Source of the DNA: Angustibacter sp049994355
GTDB lineage: Bacteria > Actinomycetota > Actinomycetes > Actinomycetales > Angustibacteraceae
DNA: 64,000 nucleotides
Direction of reading: 5' to 3'
Assembly: GCF_049994355.1 (NCBI RefSeq)
Contig: NZ_CP188257.1
Coordinates: forward strand, 2,232,001-2,296,000
Shown in pieces: positions 8,286 to 17,419 of the stretch. The notes below the pieces were generated by a model that worked only from the letters and a program-made list of their open reading frames with translations, was not told the origin of the DNA and did not search any database. Position numbers and translations under genes: made by a program. The stretch's first letter is position 1. Every line of letters starts with the position of its first letter.

Positions 8286-10717
8286 CGACCAAGCTGTTCG
8301 GCGAGCGGGTCGCCCGGGTCGAGGACCCGAGGCTGCTGACCGGCGGCGGCCGCTACCTGGACGACCTCGGTCGCGGTGCCCTGGCGGCCGCGTTCGTGCG
8401 CAGCCCGCACGCGCACGCCCGGGTGCTGGACGTCGACGTGACCGGCGCGCTGGACGTCGAGGGCGTGGTGGCGATCTACACCTGGGAGGACCTGGCGGCG
8501 GCGGACGAGGTAGAGGGCACCCGGGTCGCCGAGCCGCTGCCGCTGCTGATACCGCATCCCGCGCTGCACGCGGGTCGCACCCCGTACGCGCTGGCCAAGG
8601 ACGAGGTCAACCACGTCGGCGAGGCGGTGGTGATGGTGGTGGCGACCGACCGCTACGTCGCCGAGGACGCCTGCCAGGCGATCGACGTCCGGTACGAGTT
8701 CCTGGAGCCCGTGGTCGGCATCGACACCTCGCGCCGGGCCGAGCGTCTCGTGCACGACGACGTGCCGGACAACGTCGCCGCGCACCTGGTCCAGCAGAAC
8801 ATGGGTGACGACGAGCTGCTCGAGTCCACCATGGCCGCCGCCCCGCACCTGCTCGAGCTGGACCTGGAGATCGAGCGCAGCGCGTCGATGCCGATGGAGG
8901 GCAAGGGGGTGCTGGCGCGCTGGGACGCCGAGGAGCAGAGCCTGCGGGTGCACACCTCTACCCAGGCCTCGACGTCCGTGCGCGCCGCGGTCGCGGCCAA
9001 GCTCGCGCTGCCGCTGACCAAGGTGCACTGCATCGCCCCGGACGTGGGCGGCGGCTTCGGGGTGAAGATCGTGCACCCGTGGCCGGAGGAGGTGCTGGTC
9101 CCGTGGGCGGCCAAGCGGCTGGCTGCGGCAGGGCTCGGCGACAGCGTGAAGTGGGTCGAGGACCGCCGCGAGCACTTCATCTCCAGCGCACACGAGCGCG
9201 GCCAGCTGCAGCAGGTCCGGGTCGGTTTCGACGACGACGGTCGCATGCTGGCGCTGGACGTCAGGTTCTGGCACGACAACGGCGCGTACACGCCGTACGG
9301 GATCATCGTGCCGATCATCACCTCGACCCAGCTGCTCGGGCCGTACAAGCCGGGCGTGTACCGCTGCGAGTTCTGGTCGATGTACACCAACACGGTGATC
9401 GTCACGCCGTACCGGGGCGCGGGGCGCCCGCAGGCCGCGTTCGCGATGGAGCGGACCATCGACGCGATCGCGGCCGAGCTCGGTCTGGACCGGACGCTGG
9501 TGCGCGAGCGCAACTTCATCCAGCCGGACGAGATGCCCTTCGACCACCACCTGATTTTCCAGGACGGTCGCCCGTTGGTGTACGACTCCGGCGACTTCCC
9601 GGCGTCGCTGGCCAAGCTCAAGGAGCTGGTGGGCTGGGACGACTTCGCGGCGTACCGGGATCGGCTGCGCGAGCAGGGCCGCACGGTCGGTCTGGGGCTG
9701 GCCTGCTACGTGGAGGGCACCGGGGTCGGGCCCTACGAGGGTGCGCACGTCGTGGTCGAGACCAGCGGGCAGGTCAAGGTCGCAACCGGGCTGACGACGC
9801 AGGGTCAGGGGCACTACACGGCGTTCGCGCAGATCGTCGCGGACGAGCTCGGCGTGCCGCTGTCGGACGTCGAGATCGTTACCGGCGACACCCGCCGGTT
9901 CCCGTACGCGGTGGGCACGTTCGCCTCGCGGGCCGCGGTGATGAGCGGGTCGGCGATCGCCAACGCCTCCCGGCTGGTCCGGGCCAAGGCTCTGCGCATC
10001 GCCGCCGAGGCGCTCGAGGTGGCCGAGGACGACCTCGAGATCGTGGACGGCGTGGTGCGCGTCAAGGGCGCGCCGGCCACCCGAATGCCGCTCGGCACCG
10101 TGGCGGTGCTGTCCAACCCGTTGCGGTACGCCTTCGACGAGGCCTCGCAGGCGGCCACCCAGTTCGCGGTCGGCACCGCCAACAAGGTGCCGGTACCCGA
10201 GGGCGAGGAGCCGGGGCTGGAGGGCACCGCCTACCACTCGCCGGAGCGGTCCACCTTCGCCAACGGCATGCACGCCGTGATCGTGGAGACCGACCCGGAC
10301 ACCGCCGAGATCCGGATCCTGCGCTACTGCGTGGTGCACGACTGCGGCAAGCTGATCAACCCGCTGATCGTGGAGGGTCAGATCCACGGCGGGGTGGCGC
10401 AGGGCGTGGGCGGTGCGTTGTACGAGCGGATGGAGTACGACGAGTCCGGCCAGCTGCTCAACGCCTCGTACATGGACTTCCTGATGCCGTACGCGACCGA
10501 GGTGCCGCGCCGCATCGAGATCGACCACCTCGAGACGCCGTCCCCGTTGAACCCGTTGGGGATCAAGGGTGCGGGCGAGGCCGGCGTGATCCCAGGGTCC
10601 GCGGCCATCGCCGCCGCGATCGAGGACGCCGAGGGGATCGTGATCCACCGCATGCCCATCAGCCCGAGCGAGCTCTTCGCGCTGCGTCAGGCTCGCACCG
10701 ATCGAGAGGACACCTGA
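8282..10717 (+). CDS. Molybdenum hydroxylase large catalytic subunit (CoxL/XdhA-like, form II)
   Basis: 811 residues from GTG at 8282, which overlaps the 2Fe-2S gene stop. Aldehyde-oxidase/xanthine-dehydrogenase N-terminal domain (VEDPRLLTGGGRYLDD) and Mo-pterin-binding domains are present. The active-site loop reads PYRGAGR at about 376-382, the form II pattern (AYRGAGR) rather than the AYxCSFR of true CO dehydrogenase, so this is not a CO oxidiser. The essential catalytic glutamate is in KGAGEAG (Glu766). Known form II relatives hydroxylate purines, nicotinate or other N-heterocycles. With an NCS2 permease upstream and a barbiturase-family gene at 21135, uracil or thymine oxidation to barbiturates is a plausible activity. 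Xanthine or hypoxanthine is the main alternative. Confidence 0.92.
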   Translation: MTTKLFGERVARVEDPRLLTGGGRYLDDLGRGALAAAFVRSPHAHARVLDVDVTGALDVEGVVAIYTWEDLAAADEVEGTRVAEPLPLLIPHPALHAGRTPYALAKDEVNHVGEAVVMVVATDRYVAEDACQAIDVRYEFLEPVVGIDTSRRAERLVHDDVPDNVAAHLVQQNMGDDELLESTMAAAPHLLELDLEIERSASMPMEGKGVLARWDAEEQSLRVHTSTQASTSVRAAVAAKLALPLTKVHCIAPDVGGGFGVKIVHPWPEEVLVPWAAKRLAAAGLGDSVKWVEDRREHFISSAHERGQLQQVRVGFDDDGRMLALDVRFWHDNGAYTPYGIIVPIITSTQLLGPYKPGVYRCEFWSMYTNTVIVTPYRGAGRPQAAFAMERTIDAIAAELGLDRTLVRERNFIQPDEMPFDHHLIFQDGRPLVYDSGDFPASLAKLKELVGWDDFAAYRDRLREQGRTVGLGLACYVEGTGVGPYEGAHVVVETSGQVKVATGLTTQGQGHYTAFAQIVADELGVPLSDVEIVTGDTRRFPYAVGTFASRAAVMSGSAIANASRLVRAKALRIAAEALEVAEDDLEIVDGVVRVKGAPATRMPLGTVAVLSNPLRYAFDEASQAATQFAVGTANKVPVPEGEEPGLEGTAYHSPERSTFANGMHAVIVETDPDTAEIRILRYCVVHDCGKLINPLIVEGQIHGGVAQGVGGALYERMEYDESGQLLNASYMDFLMPYATEVPRRIEIDHLETPSPLNPLGIKGAGEAGVIPGSAAIAAAIEDAEGIVIHRMPISPSELFALRQARTDREDT

Positions 10718-11361
10718 TGAAGGTCAACGGCTCCGCTGTCCTGCACGCGGACCGGCAGCGGGTGTACGAGGCGCTCAACGACCCCACGGTGCTGGCCGGC
10801 GCGATCCCCGGCTGCCAGTCCCTGGTGCCGCTGGGCGAGGACAGCTACCGGATGAGCGTGCTGGCGGGGGTGGCCTCGATCAAGGGCACCTACGACGGCG
10901 AGGTGACCCTCAGCGAGCAGCAGCCGCCGATGTCGTTCACCATGCGGGCCAAGGGATCCGGCGCCCCCGGCACGGTGGACGCCACCTGCCGGGTCACCCT
11001 CACCGAGGAGGCGAACGGCACGACCCGGCTGGACTACGACGCGGATGCGGTGGTCGGCGGCGTCGTGGGGGGAGTCGGGCAACGGATGCTCACCGGGGTG
11101 TCCAAGAAGATGGCCGGGCAGTTCTTCGGCAACGTCGACGACGTGCTGACCGGGCGCCGACCGGCGGTCGTGGCCGCCGAGCCGGTCGCGACCGGTGCCG
11201 TCGCTGCGACCGGCAGCCCTGGGGCGCCGCCGTCCGCCGTGACCGTTGCGCCGCAGCAGGTCGCCGCCTCGCGCACCTCGCCGCTGGCCGCAGCCCTGGT
11301 CGGCGCCGCGATCGCCCTCGCCGGCGTCCTGCTCGGCTGGGCCATCGCGCGGGGACGCTGA
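10717..11361 (+). CDS. CoxG-like SRPBCC protein with C-terminal membrane anchor
   Basis: 214 residues, with the ATG overlapping the stop of the large-subunit gene. The N-terminal 145 or so residues are a CoxG/SRPBCC lipid-binding-like fold (MKVNGSAVLHADRQRVYEAL, AGAIPGC, DYDADAVVGGVVGGVGQRM). An alanine/proline linker follows, then one hydrophobic helix at the extreme C-terminus (AALVGAAIALAGVLLGWAIA). In carboxydotrophs CoxG helps attach CO dehydrogenase to the membrane, and a similar tethering role for this hydroxylase is likely. Confidence 0.85.
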   Translation: MKVNGSAVLHADRQRVYEALNDPTVLAGAIPGCQSLVPLGEDSYRMSVLAGVASIKGTYDGEVTLSEQQPPMSFTMRAKGSGAPGTVDATCRVTLTEEANGTTRLDYDADAVVGGVVGGVGQRMLTGVSKKMAGQFFGNVDDVLTGRRPAVVAAEPVATGAVAATGSPGAPPSAVTVAPQQVAASRTSPLAAALVGAAIALAGVLLGWAIARGR

Positions 11362-11362
11362 C

Positions 11363-12301
11363 GTGCGCGCCTTCACCGCGGCCGCCGTCCAGCTGGCACC
11401 CGACCCCGCACCGCTGACGTCCGAGACGATCGCCGGCAACGGCGCCAGGGCGGCCGGGTGGGTGCGACGGTGCGTCGACGCGACCGGCGCCGAGCTGGTC
11501 GTGCTGCCCGAGACGGCGTCCACCGGCTTCACCCCGGGCATCGGGCCGCAGGCCCTGTGGGACCTGGTGTCCGCCGTCCCCGGCGAGGTCACCGAGACGC
11601 TGCAGGAAGCCGCCCGAGCCACCGGGGCGCACGTCGTCTGGGGCAGCTACGAGCGCGGCGCCGAGCGCGGCACCGTCTACAACGCCTCGGTACTGATCGG
11701 CCCGGACGGCGCGGTGCTGGGCACCTACCGCAAGACCCAGCCGTTCTGCACCGAGGACGTCTCCCGGGGCGGGTGGGTCACCCCCGGTGACTCGGTCACC
11801 GTCGTCGACACCGACCTCGGCCGGATCGGGATGGCCATCTGCTTCGACGGCGACTTCCCCGAGCTCTGGCGGATCCAGGCCGTGCAGGGTGCGGAGCTGA
11901 TCGTCCGTCCCTCGGCGCTGCTGCGGTCGGCGGACATCGCCGAGCTGACCAGCCGGGCCCGCGCCTACGACAACCACGTGTACGTGGTAGCCGCCAACGC
12001 CACCGGCACCGACCCGGCCGGCGTGCACTACTTCGGCAACAGCCACATCGTCGACCCGACCTCGCACACGGTCGCTCGGGCGGCCAGCCACGAGTGCTGG
12101 ATCTCGGCCCGGCTCGACCCGGCCACCGCGATGGCCTCGCTGACCCCCGGCAGCTCGGTGCCGCAGTCGTTCGACCACCTGGCCGAGCGGAACCTCGCGG
12201 TCATCCGGCGCTACGCCGACGACCTGGCCCGGCCGGCCCGAACCGGGTTCCCGCACGGCACACCGCACCCGGCCGACGACGACCCGGCGGACAGGCCGTG
12301 A
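11363..12301 (+). CDS. Nitrilase-superfamily carbon-nitrogen hydrolase (amidase/carbamoylase)
   Basis: 312 residues from GTG at 11363, one base after the CoxG-like stop. The Glu-Lys-Cys triad is complete: Glu50 (VLPETAS), Lys124 (TYRKTQ) and Cys160 (ICFDGDFPE). Family members hydrolyse amides, N-carbamoyl amino acids, beta-ureidopropionate or nitriles. The CFDGDFPE form is amidase- or carbamoylase-like rather than a true nitrilase. In this operon it could release ammonia from a monoamide such as malonamate, or remove a carbamoyl group from a ring-opened ureide. A cytoplasmic location is expected, as there is no signal peptide. The stop overlaps the hyuA start. Confidence 0.85.
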   Translation: MRAFTAAAVQLAPDPAPLTSETIAGNGARAAGWVRRCVDATGAELVVLPETASTGFTPGIGPQALWDLVSAVPGEVTETLQEAARATGAHVVWGSYERGAERGTVYNASVLIGPDGAVLGTYRKTQPFCTEDVSRGGWVTPGDSVTVVDTDLGRIGMAICFDGDFPELWRIQAVQGAELIVRPSALLRSADIAELTSRARAYDNHVYVVAANATGTDPAGVHYFGNSHIVDPTSHTVARAASHECWISARLDPATAMASLTPGSSVPQSFDHLAERNLAVIRRYADDLARPARTGFPHGTPHPADDDPADRP

Positions 12302-14397
12302 GCCCCGGCGCGCCGGAGGGGGCACACGTCCGGATCGGCATCGACACCGGCGGCACCTTCACCGACGTCGTCGCGGTGGACGAACGCTCCGGACGGGTGG
12401 TCACCACCAAGACGCCGTCCACGCCGGCCGACCCGGCCGAGGGCTTCCTGGCCGGTATCGACAAGGTCCTGGTCGCGATGGGCCTGGACGGCACCGCGGT
12501 CAGCGCAGTCAGCCACGGCACCACGGTGGCCACCAACAAGCTGCTGGAAGGCAAGGTGGAGAACCTCGGCTTCATCACCACCGAGGGCTACCGGCACGTG
12601 CTGGAGATCGCCCGCCAGTCGGTGCCGGACGGCTACGGCAACTCCTACTTCTGGGTCAAGCCGCCGCGGATAGTGCCGGCCGACCGGGTGCGCACGGTGG
12701 GCGGCCGGCTGGCGGTCGACGGCAGCGAGGTGCGCCCCTTCGACGAGGCCGAGGCCGTCGCCGCGGCCCGGTTCTTCCGTGACCTGGGCATCTCCACCAT
12801 CGGGGTCTGCTTCCTGCACTCCTACGCGGACCCCGGCCACGAGCTCGCGATGCGTGAGGTGCTCACCCGCGAGCACCCGGACGCCACGGTCAGCATCTCC
12901 AGCGAGGTGCTGCGCGAGTACCGCGAGTACGAGCGCAGCGTCACCACGCTGGTGGACGCGGCGGTCAAGCCGAACATCCGGCGGTACGTGCAGAACATCG
13001 CCGCCCGGCTGGCCGACTACGCCGGCGGGGCCAGCGTCCCGTTCTACGTGATGAAGTCGAACGGCGGCGTGCTGTCGGCGGCCGAGGTCGTGCACCAGCC
13101 CATCACCACGGTGCTGTCCGGGCCGGCGGCCGGCGCGCTGGGCGCTGCGGTGGTGGCCCGCGCGGCCGGCGTGGACCGGGTGCTGACCTGCGACGGCGGA
13201 GGCACCTCGACCGACGTCACGGTCGTGGTGAACGGCCGACCGGCGCTGACCACCGAGGGCACCGTCGGGGCCTACCCGAGCAAGATTCCGATGATCGACG
13301 TGGTGACCGTCGGGGCCGGCGGCGGTTCGATCGCCTGGGTGACCCCGGAGGGCACGCTCAAGGTCGGCCCGCAGTCGGCCGGCGCCGACCCCGGGCCGGT
13401 CTGCTACGGCCACGGCGGGAGCGAGCCCACCATCACGGACGCCCACCTCGTGCTCGGGCGCATCCCACCGCACCTGCTGGGCGGCGAGGTGCCGTTGGAC
13501 GCCGAGGCCGCTCGTGCCTCGGTCGCCGCGCTGGCCGACCGGCTCGGCATCGAGGCGTCGGCCTGCGCGAACGGGATCCTGGAGATCTCGGCCTGGAACC
13601 AGGCGAACGCGCTGCGCCAGATCTCGGTCAAGCGCGGGCTGGACGTCCGAGACTTCACCCTGGTCACCTTCGGCGGGTCCGGTTCGTTGCTGGCCTGTCG
13701 GCTGGCCGACGTCCTCGGACTGGACGGCGTGCTGGTCCCACCCGACCCGGGCAACCTGTCGGCGTACGGGCTGCTGACCGTCGACGTCCGCAACGACTAC
13801 GTGCGCACCCTGGTCGCTCGGCAGAGCCGGCTGGACCACCCCCGGATGGCCGGCGTCGTCGCGGAGCTGACGGCGCAGGCGGACGCGGCCCTGGAGCGAG
13901 AGGGGTTCGCGGCGGCGGACCGGCGGTTCGAACGCACCGCCGACGTGCGCTACTACGGCCAGGCCTTCGAGGTCCGGGTGCCGGTCCCCGACGGCCCGAT
14001 GGACGCGCTCCTGACCGACCTGGTCGCGCAGGCGTTCCACGACGAGCACCGCACCCTGTACGGCTACGACCTGCGCTCGGACCCGCGCCAGGAGGTCGAG
14101 TGGGTCAACCTGCGGGTGACCGGCGTGGGACCGATCCGCACGCCCCAGCTACCGCCGGCTACCAGCGGCACCGGCGCGCAGGCCGCGCGCACAGGCACCC
14201 GGCGGGCGGACTTCGGCGACGGCTGGTGCGAGGCCGCGCTGTACGACCGAGCGCTGCTGGGTGCCGGCGACGAGGTGGACGGCCCCGCGGTGGTCGAGGA
14301 GTTCGGGTCCACGGTCCCCGTGCACCCCGGCTTCCGCGTCGTGGTGGACGGCCACCGGAACCTGCGGATCACCCGGACCGACCGGAGGCCGTCATGA
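12298..14397 (+). CDS. hyuA: Hydantoinase/oxoprolinase family protein HyuA
   Basis: 699 residues from GTG at 12298, which overlaps the stop of the preceding amidase gene. The ATP-binding hydantoinase A signature GIDTGGTFTDVV is at residues 14-25. Further family blocks are SHGTTVATNKLLEG, YVMKSNGGVLSA, GPAAGALGAA, CDGGGTSTDV and GAGGGSIAW. HyuA pairs with HyuB in ATP-dependent opening of lactam or imide rings (N-methylhydantoinase, 5-oxoprolinase, caprolactamase) or in acetone/acetophenone carboxylation. In a pyrimidine/purine setting, opening of a hydantoin or similar cyclic ureide is the likeliest role. Exact substrate unknown. Confidence 0.9.
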   Translation: MSPGAPEGAHVRIGIDTGGTFTDVVAVDERSGRVVTTKTPSTPADPAEGFLAGIDKVLVAMGLDGTAVSAVSHGTTVATNKLLEGKVENLGFITTEGYRHVLEIARQSVPDGYGNSYFWVKPPRIVPADRVRTVGGRLAVDGSEVRPFDEAEAVAAARFFRDLGISTIGVCFLHSYADPGHELAMREVLTREHPDATVSISSEVLREYREYERSVTTLVDAAVKPNIRRYVQNIAARLADYAGGASVPFYVMKSNGGVLSAAEVVHQPITTVLSGPAAGALGAAVVARAAGVDRVLTCDGGGTSTDVTVVVNGRPALTTEGTVGAYPSKIPMIDVVTVGAGGGSIAWVTPEGTLKVGPQSAGADPGPVCYGHGGSEPTITDAHLVLGRIPPHLLGGEVPLDAEAARASVAALADRLGIEASACANGILEISAWNQANALRQISVKRGLDVRDFTLVTFGGSGSLLACRLADVLGLDGVLVPPDPGNLSAYGLLTVDVRNDYVRTLVARQSRLDHPRMAGVVAELTAQADAALEREGFAAADRRFERTADVRYYGQAFEVRVPVPDGPMDALLTDLVAQAFHDEHRTLYGYDLRSDPRQEVEWVNLRVTGVGPIRTPQLPPATSGTGAQAARTGTRRADFGDGWCEAALYDRALLGAGDEVDGPAVVEEFGSTVPVHPGFRVVVDGHRNLRITRTDRRPS

Positions 14398-16322
14398 GAG
14401 GCATGCCCCAGCACCCGTACGGCTACCGGCTCACCAAGGTGCCGGCGTCCGACGTCGACCCGGTGCTGGTCGAGATCGTCGAGGGCTACCTGGCCAGCGT
14501 CGAGCTGGAGGTCGAGACCGCCATCGCGCGGACGTCCCGCTCGCCGATGATCCGGGACGCGCACGACTTCCGGGCCGGCATCCACGACCGCAACCTGCGC
14601 AAGCTCACGGGTCGCTCGTACTCGGCGCTGGTTCACCCGGTGGCCAGGGACTTCCCGCCGGACTCCATGCGGCCCGGCGACGTGTTCTTCCACAACGACG
14701 TGTACGAGTCCGAGGGCGGCATCGGTCACCTGCCCGACCTGTGCGTCACGGTCCCCGTGTTCGCCGGCGGCGAGGACGGCGAGTCGTCCGTGGTGGCGTT
14801 CGTGCAGGCGTTCGGCCATCACGACGACATCGGCGGTGCGGTCCCCGGCTCGATGCCCTCGCACGCCACCAGCGTGTTCGAGGAGGGCCTGATGGTGCCG
14901 CCGATCCGGCTGTGGGACGCAGGTGTGCCCAACGCCGCCGCGCTGCGCATCATGACCCGCAACTCGCGCATGCCGGAGTCGCTGGCCGCCGACCTGGACG
15001 CCGAGTGCAGCGCCTGCCTGATGGGAGCGCGCCGCCTCGGCGAGCTCTTCGACCGCTACGGGGTGCAGACCGTGGAGGCCGCGTTCGACGCGATCCTGGA
15101 CAACACCACGACCACCTACCGGCGCGAGATCCTGTCCAAGATCCCGGTGGGCAGCTACGTGTGGGAGGACTATGCCGAGCACGACGGCGTCGACGAGCCG
15201 ATGCTGCACACCCAGCGGATCACGTTGACCCGCACCGCCGAGGACGACGCCGGCGGCGAGCGGCTGGTGATCGACTTCGACGGCACCGGTCCGCAGGCGC
15301 GCGGCCCGATCAACCACTGCGGCGACTTCGCCGAAGGCACCTTCCTCAAGAAGTGGCTCGCGCCGATCCTGCGCAACCTCGCCGACACCCCGCAACGGAT
15401 GGCTGAGCTGGACGTCAACGAGGGCGTCGTCCCGCTGATCGAGATGCGCTTCCCGGAGCCCGGGACGCTGCTCACCCCGGTCTTCCCCGCGCCGACCAAC
15501 GCCCGCACCTTCGTGATCCTGCGGCTGCTCGGAGTGCTGGCCGGGGTCGTGGCCAAGGCGGTGGACGGCCAGATGCCGGCCGACCAGGAGACGATCCGCT
15601 ACACCGGCGTCTACGGGCGCGACCTCGAGGGCAACCCGTACCTGATGCGCGAGGTGCTCGGCGGCGGGTCGGGCGGGCGGCCGCACGGCGACGGCGAGGA
15701 CACCATCCACGTCGTCCCGGACAGCCGCAACCTGCCCACCGAGTTCACCGAGAGCCGCTTCCCGTTCCGGGTCGAGTCGCTCGGCCTGGCCGTCGACTCG
15801 GGCGGAGCGGGGCTGCACCGCGGCGGCCTCGGCTACGACAAGCAGATCCGGATGCTGCGCGACGGTCACTTCATGTCCATCGCGGACCGCTCGATCCTGG
15901 CCTGCTGGGGGGTGCGCGGCGGAAAGGCCGGGCAGCCGTTCTCAGTGACGATCGACCCTGGCGGGCCGGCCGAGCGCGAGGTGGACGCCCTCGCCGACGC
16001 CGAGCCGGTGCAGGCCGGTGAGCTGATCAGGGTCCGGACGACGGGCGGCGGGGGCTGGGGCGACCCGCTGGACCGCCCGTACGGGGACGTCGTGCGCGAC
16101 GTCCGGTGGGGGAAGGTGTCGCTCGAGGGTGCGGAGCGCGACTACGCGGTGGTGCTCACCGGGACCGTCGACGAGCCGCGGCTCGACGAGGCGGCGTCCG
16201 ACGGGTTGCGCCAGCAGCGAAGGCTGGCGCAACCCGTCGACGACGCGTTCTTCGACCGCGGGCCGGGCTACGCGCGGCTGAGCGGTGGCGCGTCGAACCC
16301 GGACGTGGACTGGGTCCGCTAG
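14394..16322 (+). CDS. hyuB: Hydantoinase B/oxoprolinase family protein HyuB
   Basis: 642 residues. The ATG at 14394 overlaps the hyuA stop (ATGA), so the two subunits are translationally coupled. Family features include RDAHDFRAGIHD, PGDVFFHNDVYESEGGIGHLPD, VFAFG-like VQAFGHHDDIGG, FDGTGPQARGPINHC and the C-terminal GGGGWGDPLDRP motif. HyuB completes the hydantoinase with HyuA. The gene ends at 16322, directly abutting the stop of the convergent alpha/beta hydrolase gene with no bases between them and no terminator hairpin. Confidence 0.9.
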   Translation: MRGMPQHPYGYRLTKVPASDVDPVLVEIVEGYLASVELEVETAIARTSRSPMIRDAHDFRAGIHDRNLRKLTGRSYSALVHPVARDFPPDSMRPGDVFFHNDVYESEGGIGHLPDLCVTVPVFAGGEDGESSVVAFVQAFGHHDDIGGAVPGSMPSHATSVFEEGLMVPPIRLWDAGVPNAAALRIMTRNSRMPESLAADLDAECSACLMGARRLGELFDRYGVQTVEAAFDAILDNTTTTYRREILSKIPVGSYVWEDYAEHDGVDEPMLHTQRITLTRTAEDDAGGERLVIDFDGTGPQARGPINHCGDFAEGTFLKKWLAPILRNLADTPQRMAELDVNEGVVPLIEMRFPEPGTLLTPVFPAPTNARTFVILRLLGVLAGVVAKAVDGQMPADQETIRYTGVYGRDLEGNPYLMREVLGGGSGGRPHGDGEDTIHVVPDSRNLPTEFTESRFPFRVESLGLAVDSGGAGLHRGGLGYDKQIRMLRDGHFMSIADRSILACWGVRGGKAGQPFSVTIDPGGPAEREVDALADAEPVQAGELIRVRTTGGGGWGDPLDRPYGDVVRDVRWGKVSLEGAERDYAVVLTGTVDEPRLDEAASDGLRQQRRLAQPVDDAFFDRGPGYARLSGGASNPDVDWVR

Positions 16323-17177
16323 CTAGGCGAACCGCTTCACGAACTCCAGCGCGGTGTCGGCGACCTCGCGCCAGCCGTTGTCGATGGTCAGGGCGTGCCC
16401 GCGGGCCGGCATCTCGACGATCTCGGTGACGCCCTCGTTGCGCTTCTGCTTCTTGTAGGCCGCGTTGGAGATCGCGTGCGGGACGGTGTGGTCGCGCTCG
16501 CCGCCGATGATCAGCAGCGGCCCGCGGTCGGGGTTCTTGCTCTTCACCTTGGCCTGCGTCCAGGGGTTCAGGTTGGCGCTGGCCGCCTGGAACAGAGGTG
16601 CGCCCGGAGCCGGCACGGCGTAGGTGTCGTAGAGCTCCTTGGCCTCGTCCTCGCTGACCGCGTTGGCGAACGCGTACCGGAACTGCTCGAAGGTCAGCGG
16701 CACCGCGCGGTGCTTGTTGGCCGGGTTCGTCAGCACCGGGCTGGAGGCCCGCAGCGCCGAGATCGGCAGCGGCAGCACGCCGCGGAAGGGCGCCGGCGAG
16801 ATCGAGACCGTGACCGCGGACAGCCCCCGGCCGGCGACCATCTGCGCGAGCAGCCCGCCGAAGGAGTGCCCGACCACCGCGGGCTTCTGGTCCAGCTCGG
16901 CGATCACGGCCGCGTAGTGGTCGGCGACCTGGCCGACGGTCTTGTTGGCGAAGACCTCGGGGTGGGCGTTGGCCTCGGTGACGGTCTGCGGGTCGTCCGG
17001 CCAGCCCGGGGTCAGCGGCGCGTAGCCGGCCTCGTCGAACACGGCGGCCCACCTGTCCCAGCTGCTGGGCAGCAGCCACAGGCCGTGGATGAAGACCACG
17101 GGTCGGCGGCCGGAGGCGTTCGCCGCCGCCACCTGCTCGCGGGTCTCGTCGGGGATCTCGGGGGCGGGACTGGTCAT
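16323..17177 (-). CDS. Alpha/beta hydrolase
   Basis: 284 residues. The oxyanion-hole motif HGLW is near residue 31, the nucleophile elbow is VVGHSFGG, and the acid and histidine fit GGERDHTVP and RGHAL near the C-terminus. The fold is that of small lipase/haloperoxidase-like cytoplasmic hydrolases with no signal peptide. On the minus strand a GGGAG sits upstream of the ATG. Its stop abuts the hyuB stop and it is transcribed against the catabolic operon, so a role in that pathway is not implied. Substrate unknown. Confidence 0.85.
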   Translation of the reverse strand: MTSPAPEIPDETREQVAAANASGRRPVVFIHGLWLLPSSWDRWAAVFDEAGYAPLTPGWPDDPQTVTEANAHPEVFANKTVGQVADHYAAVIAELDQKPAVVGHSFGGLLAQMVAGRGLSAVTVSISPAPFRGVLPLPISALRASSPVLTNPANKHRAVPLTFEQFRYAFANAVSEDEAKELYDTYAVPAPGAPLFQAASANLNPWTQAKVKSKNPDRGPLLIIGGERDHTVPHAISNAAYKKQKRNEGVTEIVEMPARGHALTIDNGWREVADTALEFVKRFA

Positions 17178-17283
17178 GGCAACGGCTCCCGTTGTTGGTG
17201 AAGGTGCGCGACTCGCGTGCTGCGGACGTTAGTTGCGCAAGCACAACCACGCCAGGGGTCGTCCACCTGATGATCGCCACCTC

Positions 17284-17348
17284 CCCACTTGTGGTGGGTT
17301 GTGGGGGTCTCAACGTCCGTTGAGGCCCCCACAAGCCATCACTAGTGG
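17284..17348. repeat. Long imperfect inverted repeat (about 65 bases)
   Basis: The inner stem pairs 17299-17314 (TTGTGGGGGTCTCAAC) with 17319-17333 and its neighbours (GTTGAGGCCCCCACAA), one G-T pair. The complementarity continues outward, with a few mismatches, between CCCACTTGTGGTGG (from about 17284) and CCATCACTAGTGGG (to about 17348). It lies between the divergent alpha/beta hydrolase and DUF4184 genes, where no terminator is expected. No U-tract follows. Confidence 0.7.
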
Positions 17349-17419
17349 GGGCTGTGAAGATGCGGTGACGTCGTCCGGAAGCGGTGAGCCGGACCCGCGC
17401 CGGCCGTCATCATGGGTCC

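Noticed and set aside
8282..10717. Call as carbon monoxide dehydrogenase large subunit
   Set aside because: The CoxL-specific AYxCSFR loop is absent. The sequence reads PYRGAGR, so CO oxidation is not supported despite the cox-like gene order.
1..16322. Complete purine-to-allantoin catabolic cluster
   Set aside because: PucR, an NCS2 permease and AllFGH suggest it, but no urate oxidase, hydroxyisourate hydrolase, allantoinase or allantoate enzyme is present in the window.
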